This document shows positions 1 through 4,716 of a stretch of DNA of 22,397 nucleotides, one piece after another. Both the position numbers and the translations under genes were made by a program. Numbering within the stretch: position 1 is the stretch's first letter; the number at the start of each line of letters is the position of its first letter. The notes below the pieces were generated by a model, which made no database searches, was not told where the DNA came from, and saw nothing but the letters and a program-made list of their open reading frames with translations. The stretch lies in IMG/VR virus record IMGVR_UViG_3300001681_000095, positions 1-22,397 of that record; one strand, written 5' to 3'. The DNA is from a virus.

Positions 1-12
1 GCTTTCAAGATC

Positions 13-603
13 CTATGGGGAACTGACAGCGTGGGGGATGGTAAGCTTCTGAAATGCCTTTGATAAGATGCGCGCTTTGACTGCCATCGTTGATTGCGGG
101 TTGAAATCACCCTCTACATCAGAAATGGTCGGTGTCATAGCGAGTGAGTCCCAGATAAATAGGAATCTCTGCTGCCCGGTGGACATCAAAACCTCAATGG
201 TTTCCATAACTTGTTCTACATTCTGTGTCTGAACGTAGATCATATCGTCAAGGTTAACCCCTGAGCGTTGCATAAAGCCGGAATCAATAGCCGACTCGGC
301 ATCCAAGTATACAACTGTTATACCCATCTTCTGGGCGTTGGCGGCGATCTGTGCCGCCATAAAGGATTTGCCTGTGCCTTCTAGCCCAGCAATCTCTGTA
401 ATCTTGCCGACAGGAATGCCGCCAAGTCGTCCCCGACATATAATGGAATCCAACCAGCGTGAGCCAGTTGGAATCCATTCTTTTACGTCAGTGGGGTTTT
501 CTTCATTTAGGTTGTGGGCTACTTCGAGCCCCGAGGTTTTGTTGATTAGGGTTCTTAACCCGTCAATAGAAATCTTACCTGCTGTAGATTTACTTTTCGC
601 CAT
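13..603 (-). CDS. RecA/UvsX-like recombinase, N-terminal half only
   Basis: An ATP-dependent strand-exchange recombinase that would coat single-stranded DNA in phage recombination and replication repair. Visible motifs are a P-loop GLEGTGKS (residues 73-80), a DAES motif (101-104) like the DAE of RecA, and a Walker B-like strand ending FIWDS (149-153). The start at 603 is preferred over an in-frame ATG at 615, because GGAG lies 6 bases before it. The gene overlaps the preceding small ORF by 14 bases. UvsX/RecA proteins are normally about 340-390 residues, but this ORF stops after 196. Homology-like sequence ends at KLTIP (186-190), where relatives continue into the next core strand; here six unrelated residues precede TAG. 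Intron, frameshift, genuine truncation or contig-edge artefact cannot be separated, because only 12 bases remain in the window. Confidence 0.8.
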   Translation of the reverse strand: MAKSKSTAGKISIDGLRTLINKTSGLEVAHNLNEENPTDVKEWIPTGSRWLDSIICRGRLGGIPVGKITEIAGLEGTGKSFMAAQIAANAQKMGITVVYLDAESAIDSGFMQRSGVNLDDMIYVQTQNVEQVMETIEVLMSTGQQRFLFIWDSLAMTPTISDVEGDFNPQSTMAVKARILSKAFQKLTIPHAVSSP

Positions 604-742
604 CTTCTTCTCCATATCTCAAATAGACTTCAGCCAAGAAGTCGTTATGAAGTCGTGTTACGTTTTCACTGACTTCTTGTAGTTGGCGGCGAAGGTCCCA
701 AACATAAATTGCTAAAATGCCGAGAGCCAACGCCAACCACAT
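590..742 (-). CDS. Tiny membrane-anchored protein (50 aa)
   Basis: No family recognised. The 50-residue product has a hydrophobic N-terminal segment (about residues 2-15, MWLALALGILAIYVW) that should be one membrane span. A hydrophilic, heptad-like tail (about 17-42) and a Glu/Asp-rich end follow. GGAG lies 6 bases before the ATG, and the upstream small gene stops 3 bases before it, so translation is probably coupled. Its end overlaps the recA-like start by 14 bases. The TM-plus-helix plan recalls a very short inner-membrane spanin, but inner spanins are usually over 100 residues and this lies among replication genes. An antitoxin, holin-like or superinfection-exclusion role is equally possible. 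That the ORF is real is supported by its ribosome site and tight packing. Confidence 0.6.
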   Translation of the reverse strand: MWLALALGILAIYVWDLRRQLQEVSENVTRLHNDFLAEVYLRYGEEDGEK

Positions 743-745
743 TTT

Positions 746-880
746 CTACTCCGGGACCTCTTGTCCCGACTGGGACTCAAGACGAGCGAGACGATAACGT
801 GTCTGAAACGTCATCGCGACTACCCAGCCAACGGATGCCCATCCCATGACAGGCAAAACAATATCAGCTAATACCTGCAT
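746..880 (-). CDS. Tiny transmembrane protein (44 aa)
   Basis: No family recognised. The 44-residue product has a hydrophobic stretch at about residues 2-23, a basic turn with three arginines (28, 30, 33) and a short polar tail. This predicts one membrane span with the charged end in the cytoplasm by the positive-inside rule. Its ATG overlaps the TGA of the preceding lipoprotein gene by one base (TGATG), and its stop is 3 bases before the next small gene, so it is the middle member of a coupled trio. There is only a weak AGG 8 bases before the start, consistent with expression by reinitiation after the lipoprotein. Function cannot be inferred beyond a membrane location. Confidence 0.55.
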   Translation of the reverse strand: MQVLADIVLPVMGWASVGWVVAMTFQTRYRLARLESQSGQEVPE

Positions 881-1044
881 CAGGTACCTGCCGAGTCGTC
901 GTCGTCGACAGCAGCGCTATCGTCGTCGTCGGCGGCGCTGTCGTCGTCGTCCCCGTCGGCGCAGCCGGTGAGGGAAGTTAGGGTGAAGCCCAGGAGGAGG
1001 GCAAAGATGGCGAGTAGCGCCATTCTGTTAAATCGAGCAATCAT
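880..1044 (-). CDS. Small Asp-rich lipoprotein with three DDDDSA repeats
   Basis: The 54-residue product has a basic N-terminus (Arg4, Arg7), a hydrophobic core (about 8-22) and a lipobox L25-T26-G27-C28, so it should be exported, cleaved by signal peptidase II and lipidated at Cys28. Ala at +2 favours outer-membrane sorting in Gram-negative bacteria. The mature part is only 27 residues and is dominated by Asp runs at 32-35, 39-42 and 47-50, each followed by Ser-Ala. AAGG lies 8 bases before the ATG, and a good promoter-like pair lies 80-107 bases upstream. Phage lipoproteins can block superinfection (Llp of T5) or act as outer spanins (Rz1). Neither role is shown here; the tail is Asp-rich rather than proline-rich as in lambda Rz1. 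Asp-Ser-Ala linkers of this kind are, from memory, common in lipoproteins of Myxococcota-like bacteria, which is only a weak host hint. Confidence 0.65.
   Translation of the reverse strand: MIARFNRMALLAIFALLLGFTLTSLTGCADGDDDDSAADDDDSAAVDDDDSAGT
898..957. repeat. GTC/GAC trinucleotide-rich repeat coding for Asp runs
   Basis: Three imperfect units of about 21-24 bases, built of GAC codons on the minus strand followed by Ser-Ala codons, encode the acidic tail of the lipoprotein. Synonymous differences between units (AGC, AGC, TCG for Ser; one GAT for Asp) show they are not freshly duplicated. Tracts like this can change length by slippage in multiples of three without breaking the frame. Confidence 0.7.
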
Positions 1045-1051
1045 TTATTAA

Positions 1052-1063
1052 CCTTTCTATTGT
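1052..1063 (-). promoter_or_regulatory. Repeated ribosome-binding leader, copy 1
   Basis: The minus-strand sequence ACAATAGAAAGG precedes the lipoprotein start and carries its Shine-Dalgarno core (AAAGG). The identical 12 bases occur before the Hc1-like gene at 2061-2072. Identity beyond the ribosome site suggests a shared leader element or local duplication. Confidence 0.45.
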
Positions 1064-1281
1064 TAAAATTTTTGTTCTGTAATGACCAAGCAACCTTCGT
1101 TGGTCAGTTGTTCATAGTGACTATGATACCCTAAAGGTTTTATGGTGTCAAGTACTATTTGTTTCATTTTTTCAGATTTGCCGGTAATGATCTTCGCGGG
1201 AAGCTCAGTAGAGTGGACAAATTCTTCCACTAACAGCGCCGCCTTTGAATGATCATTACCGTGCAAATCCAAAGTTTTCAT
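1063..1281 (-). CDS. Stand-alone Smr (small MutS-related) domain protein
   Basis: The 72-residue product matches the Smr domain end to end: LDLHG at residues 4-8, a following helix (about 11-22), a strand into IITGKS (31-36), where most members have TGKG or TGRG, then a helix and a final strand ending in CLVITEQ. Smr domains are nucleases: in MutS2 and SmrB they cut DNA or mRNA, and SmrB cleaves mRNA at collided ribosomes. Here no MutS or other domain is attached. The ATG at 1281 overlaps the TGA of the preceding gene (TGATG), which is preferred over a TTG three bases upstream. A role in nucleic-acid turnover is inference; substrate unknown. Confidence 0.75.
   Translation of the reverse strand: MKTLDLHGNDHSKAALLVEEFVHSTELPAKIITGKSEKMKQIVLDTIKPLGYHSHYEQLTNEGCLVITEQKF
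1123..1151 (-). promoter_or_regulatory. Sigma70-like promoter ahead of the lipoprotein operon
   Basis: On the minus strand TTGACA (1146-1151) is followed after 17 bases by TATCAT (1123-1128), a perfect -35 and 5/6 -10 at optimal spacing. It lies inside the Smr coding sequence. The predicted start near 1116 gives a leader of about 70 bases to the lipoprotein gene. It would drive the small envelope proteins and the recA-like gene separately from the SSB operon. Chance occurrence in coding sequence is possible. Confidence 0.45.
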
Positions 1282-1787
1282 CAACTGAGCGTCAACGTGC
1301 CGGCTGGGGTCTGTACTGAGACATCGAAGCCTCGGACAACCGAGTCTGCTGAGACGAAGGATGAAGTGTCATCACTAAGCTCGTACAGATCCCCGGCCCT
1401 GACCCGAACAGTGGTCGAGATGTCGCAACGTCCGCGCTTGTGGTCGTACTGTTCAGTTGAATACTCCAAAGAATACTCACCATCATAGATCGTACTGACG
1501 AGCTGCTCAGTCAAGTAGTCCTCAAAGCCGCCCTCGCGGTCATAGTCGTCAAGAAGCCCATTGCTGCGCATCTCGCCAAGAAGATCGCCTTCACTATATG
1601 TGTCCGAAACGGTCACGCCAGAGGCTAGAAGCCCAGCTAGAAGAGCAGCGGTGCTGGTCTCCCCGACCGCGTCTTGCACGTGGCTGTCGTTAATATGCCA
1701 AACATCAGCGCCCTCGGTATATCTAAGTGTGACATACGCGCCGTCGACGACGTTTAATTCTCTCAGTGTATTTGTAATATTACTCAT
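1281..1787 (-). CDS. Acidic conserved phage protein of unknown function
   Basis: A 168-residue acidic protein without a recognised enzymatic motif. It has a central block around residues 66-120 with LLDDYDREGGFEDYLTE and a Tyr-Asp-His-Lys-Arg-Gly stretch, and ends in beta-rich sequence with the charged pattern VQTPAGTLTLS. From memory this layout resembles a hypothetical protein family of marine cyanophages, but I cannot check that here. The ribosome site AGGGAG sits about 7 bases before the ATG. The leader carries a hairpin shared with the neighbouring Hc1-like gene. The stop overlaps the Smr gene start, suggesting co-translation. No signal peptide or membrane segment is visible. Its early-module position suggests a replication or host-takeover role, which is inference. 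Confidence 0.75.
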   Translation of the reverse strand: MSNITNTLRELNVVDGAYVTLRYTEGADVWHINDSHVQDAVGETSTAALLAGLLASGVTVSDTYSEGDLLGEMRSNGLLDDYDREGGFEDYLTEQLVSTIYDGEYSLEYSTEQYDHKRGRCDISTTVRVRAGDLYELSDDTSSFVSADSVVRGFDVSVQTPAGTLTLS

Positions 1788-1820
1788 TTATAACTCCCTA
1801 GTTTGTTTGTGTAGTAATGT

Positions 1821-1844
1821 GAGACCCCTGTATCCCCGGGCCTC
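1821..1844 (-). promoter_or_regulatory. Conserved intergenic RNA hairpin, copy B
   Basis: On the minus strand GAGGCCC pairs with GGGTCTC (7 pairs including one G-U) around a 10-base loop ending ATACAG. The same arrangement occurs at 2073-2097 with a compensatory C-G to A-U change. It lies between the Hc1-like and 168-aa genes. There is no U-run after the stem, so it is not an ordinary terminator. The G-U pair is A.C on the plus strand, so the structure belongs to the minus-strand transcript. Confidence 0.5.
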
Positions 1845-1861
1845 CCTGCGGCTGGCGGAGT

Positions 1862-2053
1862 CTAACCCGTGTTCTTGGTCTCTTGGACCTCGAGACGGAG
1901 TTCCTGTGCTAACGTCTTCACTTCCTGCATTGCCTTACGAACACGCGTTCCTGCGGCATTGTTTCCAGTGCCAAAGAACTTATCATGATCGTCCTGAGTT
2001 TCCTCAAGAATGGTAATCAGTTGTTGCAAACGATTTGTATCAGTAGTTGTCAT
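1862..2053 (-). CDS. Histone H1-like (Hc1-type) small DNA-binding protein
   Basis: The 63-residue product has a helical N-terminus and a core at about residues 29-47 reading GTGNNAAGTRVRKAMQEVK, then further helix to LRLEVQETK. This recalls the chlamydial and Bacteroidota Hc1/H1-like histone family, whose hallmark is a Gly-Asn-x-Ala-Ala-x-Arg-x-Arg pattern followed by a basic helix. Those proteins bind and compact DNA. Chlamydial Hc1 has a long Lys/Ala tail, which is absent here, so this copy is only the conserved helical part. It follows the SSB gene and has a strong ribosome site (AAAGGAAG). A role in coating or organising phage DNA is inferred; the match is by pattern, so moderate confidence. 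Confidence 0.6.
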   Translation of the reverse strand: MTTTDTNRLQQLITILEETQDDHDKFFGTGNNAAGTRVRKAMQEVKTLAQELRLEVQETKNTG

Positions 2054-2060
2054 AACTCTT

Positions 2061-2072
2061 CCTTTCTATTGT
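2061..2072 (-). promoter_or_regulatory. Repeated ribosome-binding leader, copy 2
   Basis: Minus-strand ACAATAGAAAGG, identical over 12 bases to 1052-1063, directly follows hairpin copy A and supplies the Shine-Dalgarno of the Hc1-like gene. Confidence 0.45.
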
Positions 2073-2097
2073 GAGACACCTGATAACCCTGTGCCTC
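2073..2097 (-). promoter_or_regulatory. Conserved intergenic RNA hairpin, copy A
   Basis: On the minus strand GAGGCAC pairs with GTGTCTC (7 pairs, one G-U) around an 11-base loop ending TATCAG. Flanks are also shared with copy B: CAGGGAGGC on the 5' side and GTCTCACA on the 3' side. It lies between the SSB stop and the Hc1-like start. Paired changes preserve the stem in both copies, supporting a real RNA structure such as a processing site, stability element or protein-binding site. Confidence 0.5.
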
Positions 2098-2112
2098 CCT
2101 GTGGGGGGGATA

Positions 2113-2886
2113 TTAAAGAGCGCCAAGCTCTGCGAAAGCAGCATCCACTGCGCTGGCTTCGCCACTAGTGGTCTTGCCATACTTCGTGGTCTCGCTGCTC
2201 ACCGATTCCGGGTCGTCGACCTGAGAATTGACAAACGTGTCGAGAATAGCCTGGACTTCTGGGGAAGTCTTTCGCTCAAACAGTCCAGTAAAATCTGGAA
2301 TACTGTCCAGTAGTTCTGCACACTTCTCCGAAGTCATATCCTCACATAGAGTGGAGGAACGACGACGAGGCACAAGCTTCGTCTGCGGGAAGGACGCTCC
2401 AGGCGGCTTTCCGTAAGTCATAACGAGATCAGTGCCAGTCTCGGTGTCGGTGATATCACCATACTCCGGGTTGAGCACAAGCGTCAGGAGGTTCTCATAG
2501 GCAGTCTTGCCGTAACCCCATACACGCACTCCGCGCTCTTCCTCGCCGCGAACCATCACGGGGCTGAAGAAACGCTGTCGCACAAAGAGAGACTTCGCAG
2601 TCTTCTTACTGTGGTCGTCGTTATTGTCTACACCCTCGCGCCATAGCTGTGAGGCGAACTCACAGACAGGACAACCATCGTCGTAGTTGCGCTTGGGACA
2701 TAGAAATCCGCCCTTCTCGATGTTGTAGTGAAACCACATCTCCTTGAAGGGATCCCCATCGGCCGTTGGCACGATGCGAATAGTCTGGTCCCCATCCTCG
2801 GGGCGCCAGAAAGTGTCATTTGAGGAGTTTCCGTCTCCGCGTAGTGACGAGAGCTTTTCTCTCATCTTATCTAAATTGATACCCAT
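2113..2886 (-). CDS. gp32-like single-stranded DNA-binding protein
   Basis: This protein would bind cooperatively to single-stranded DNA at phage replication forks and recombination intermediates and partner the recombinase and polymerase. The 257-residue product opens with a short basic leader (KMREKLSSLRG), as in gp32's cooperativity segment. It then carries a zinc-site pattern His53-x9-Cys63-x8-Cys72-x2-Cys75, matching the His-Cys3 arrangement of T4 gp32 (His64, Cys77, Cys87, Cys90). An OB-fold-like core follows, with GYGKTAYENLL, and the tail is acidic and flexible (from about residue 215, ending AFAELGAL), as expected for partner binding. It is shorter than T4 gp32 (301). The ribosome site is AAAGGA. 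It is first in its transcript, behind a strong promoter and a 5' hairpin, so autogenous control like that of T4 gene 32 is plausible but unproven. Confidence 0.88.
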   Translation of the reverse strand: MGINLDKMREKLSSLRGDGNSSNDTFWRPEDGDQTIRIVPTADGDPFKEMWFHYNIEKGGFLCPKRNYDDGCPVCEFASQLWREGVDNNDDHSKKTAKSLFVRQRFFSPVMVRGEEERGVRVWGYGKTAYENLLTLVLNPEYGDITDTETGTDLVMTYGKPPGASFPQTKLVPRRRSSTLCEDMTSEKCAELLDSIPDFTGLFERKTSPEVQAILDTFVNSQVDDPESVSSETTKYGKTTSGEASAVDAAFAELGAL

Positions 2887-2912
2887 TTTATTTTCCTTTC
2901 GTGGGTTAAAGT

Positions 2913-2936
2913 ACGATCAACTAATTTCTTGATCGT
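2913..2936 (-). promoter_or_regulatory. Perfect 8-bp hairpin at the 5' end of the SSB mRNA
   Basis: ACGATCAA and TTGATCGT form a perfect 8-pair stem with an 8-base loop, immediately downstream of the -10 box and about 27 bases before the SSB start codon. No U-run follows on the minus strand (ACTTTAACCC), so it is not a terminator. T4 gene 32 has a 5' leader structure that nucleates gp32 binding for autoregulation, and 5' stems also protect mRNA from decay. Either role would fit here. Confidence 0.6.
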
Positions 2937-2945
2937 CTATACAAT

Positions 2946-2973
2946 AGTATAACATGCTGAATCTATATGTCAA
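2946..2973 (-). promoter_or_regulatory. Strong sigma70-like promoter for the SSB operon
   Basis: Minus-strand TTGACA (2968-2973), 16-base spacer, then TATACT (2946-2951) preceded by TGT, giving an extended -10. It lies just after the methyltransferase stop and before the SSB gene. The predicted start is near 2939, at the edge of the leader hairpin. This is the best promoter in the window. Confidence 0.8.
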
Positions 2974-2980
2974 GCACATT

Positions 2981-3883
2981 TTACTCTTCATCGTAAATAA
3001 GTCCTGTTAGCTCTTCAAAGCGAGCGATCGACTTATCACAGTAATCTTTATCAAATTCACAACCAGTAAAGCTTCGGCCCGTATTTGCTGCAGCAACCAT
3101 GGCTGAGCCGGAGCCGACGAAGCAATCCATTACCACATCGCCAGGATTGGTATTAGCCTTGATGATACGTTCCAATAAAACAATTGGTTTCTGGGTGGGG
3201 TGCCAGCCGGCGTACTCCTTAGAAGTGGTATGATTGTTTTTTATCCACACATCCGTAGGAATCTTTCCTTTTGCAAAAATTGTATTCTTCGACTGCAGGG
3301 ATCCCAACTCTGTTTGTAATTCAACAGTCGTCTTTTTATCATAAGAATACTTCTTCCAACTATGCTGATCCTTTTCCTTGCGCCACTTACGTGGTGACTG
3401 TAAATGGGCACCAATCAAGCGTGTCTTGCGTGTGATATTCATGTTTGTCTTTACAGCGCGTGGAATTCGTATGTCGTCAGCGTTGAAAAGAAAATCCTTT
3501 CCCTTCGAATACATAAGAATGTCTTCGTGCTTACGGGCAAATGTCTTCTTGGTGCGACCACCCCAATCATAAGCCCAAATAATCCAATTCTTATAATGGG
3601 CGTCATCAATGTTATTGAGTACCTCGAGCTTATAGCGCAAGAGAGTGTCTTCTTTGGTAGTACCCCAGACATAGAAGCAGCGGCCGGGCTTGAGCACACG
3701 AAAGCACTCTTCCGTCCATTCGCGACACCATTCTAGATAGGCGTCTTGGTCCTTCCACTGGTTGTCCCATGAATCTGTAATAATTTCAAAATAGGGTGGG
3801 TCGACGCAAATCAGATCTACTGATTCGTCCTCCAGAGTTTTCAAATACTCCATGCAGTCTTGATGTTTAAGTGTAATCCCCAT
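2981..3883 (-). CDS. DNA methyltransferase (N6-adenine or N4-cytosine type)
   Basis: This enzyme would transfer a methyl group from S-adenosylmethionine to an exocyclic amino group in DNA. Counting from the ATG at 3883 (300 aa), the catalytic motif DPPY is at 28-31 and the cofactor motif DCFVGSGSA at 253-261, followed by an acidic strand CEF. A HPTQKP motif typical of the group precedes it. The DPPY-first order fits the beta class. The longer ORF with 18 extra residues is rejected because the ATG at 3883 overlaps the preceding TAA (TAATG), with GGAG just upstream. No restriction endonuclease is adjacent, so it is an orphan enzyme. Protection of phage DNA from host restriction is the likeliest role. 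Recognition sequence cannot be predicted from sequence. Confidence 0.88.
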   Translation of the reverse strand: MGITLKHQDCMEYLKTLEDESVDLICVDPPYFEIITDSWDNQWKDQDAYLEWCREWTEECFRVLKPGRCFYVWGTTKEDTLLRYKLEVLNNIDDAHYKNWIIWAYDWGGRTKKTFARKHEDILMYSKGKDFLFNADDIRIPRAVKTNMNITRKTRLIGAHLQSPRKWRKEKDQHSWKKYSYDKKTTVELQTELGSLQSKNTIFAKGKIPTDVWIKNNHTTSKEYAGWHPTQKPIVLLERIIKANTNPGDVVMDCFVGSGSAMVAAANTGRSFTGCEFDKDYCDKSIARFEELTGLIYDEE

Positions 3884-4716
3884 TACTTCTCCTCTAGTGA
3901 TGATTGTACCACGGATGTGTACTTGATGCAATAGCAATATTTCTGATCATAATTGGTCTGAAATACTCCATACGACACGTTGATGTTATCTTTCTGCTTG
4001 GACTTAACAAAGTCTGTAATCTGTCCAAACAGAGCGCCGTCGCTCCTAAGGTCTTCTTCATTGATACCATAGTAGTATACCACATCTCGCGGCCGTGTCA
4101 ACTCATAAAACCATTTTTCTTCGAGCGCTTCTACATCCAATACTCCCATCGTCGCGATACGTGCAAGTGGCGACGGTTCAATATAGTTGCCCACTACGGG
4201 CTCGGAATAACGAAATACATTAAGCATATGAAATGTGTTGACGATCGCTTGGTTAAGGACATCAAAATATCCCATAATTGGTACGGCGCCGACGCCTTTC
4301 TCTAATAATAGATTGTCTAAAAGATACAGTATTTCTAGTCGCCCGGAGCGAGCGTACTCTTGTAGCACATTACGAGTGACTTTCTCTTGCATTTGTTGGG
4401 CTTCTCCCAGAAGGCCTAGGTCGGGCTGTATATATATGACGGATAACGACCTGTGATTAAGCTGCTCAAGAAGGCGCAGGACACCTCCTGATATCGTCGA
4501 GGCGCCGCATACAATAATATACACAGGTCCAGAAACTAAAGATAGTCTCTTTACAACTGACGGGAAATTCTCGTCGTACTCCTCATGAGTGCTCCGGCGC
4601 TTAATGGTAATGTCTGCCTCTTTCGTCGTATCAATTCCGCACGTATTATATTGTGGAAACTTTGAAAAGGCTTTTACCAAATTGGTGCCAGCTTTGCCTA
4701 GGCCAATTATGTTCAC
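3883..4716 (-). CDS. Highly diverged FtsZ/tubulin-superfamily protein
   Basis: The 277-residue product follows the order of FtsZ segments. NIIGLGKAGTN (2-12) sits where FtsZ has its first strand and Gly-rich nucleotide loop. GIDT (27-30) resembles the FtsZ NTD strand. YIIVCGASTISGG (66-78) is where FtsZ has VTAGMGGGTGTG. IYIQPDLGLLGEAQQMQ (94-110) resembles the RPF-EG-R segment, LDNLLLE (133-139) the NDRLL segment, and YFDVLNQAIVN (150-160) the following helix. A beta-rich C-terminal part (about 220-270) has the strand order of the FtsZ C-domain. The GTP signature is degenerate and no acidic T7-loop catalytic residue is evident, so GTPase activity is doubtful. The GTG at 4716 overlaps the previous TAG (TAGTG); a GTG at 4731 is an alternative start. 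A filament-forming or FtsZ-interfering role is inference. Confidence 0.6.
   Translation of the reverse strand: MNIIGLGKAGTNLVKAFSKFPQYNTCGIDTTKEADITIKRRSTHEEYDENFPSVVKRLSLVSGPVYIIVCGASTISGGVLRLLEQLNHRSLSVIYIQPDLGLLGEAQQMQEKVTRNVLQEYARSGRLEILYLLDNLLLEKGVGAVPIMGYFDVLNQAIVNTFHMLNVFRYSEPVVGNYIEPSPLARIATMGVLDVEALEEKWFYELTRPRDVVYYYGINEEDLRSDGALFGQITDFVKSKQKDNINVSYGVFQTNYDQKYCYCIKYTSVVQSSLEEK

Noticed and set aside
898-957. GTC repeats considered as a CRISPR or iteron array
   Set aside because: Units are in-frame Asp codons of 21-24 bases without spacers; explained by the lipoprotein tail.
590-1044. Assignment of the tiny envelope genes as a definite spanin pair
   Set aside because: The lipoprotein lacks the typical Pro-rich or helical Rz1 body, the TM protein is too short, and no holin or endolysin is nearby; kept only as a hypothesis.
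3884-3937. An 18-residue N-terminal extension of the methyltransferase
   Set aside because: It lies in the FtsZ-like gene end and lacks a ribosome site; the TAATG overlap start with GGAG is better.
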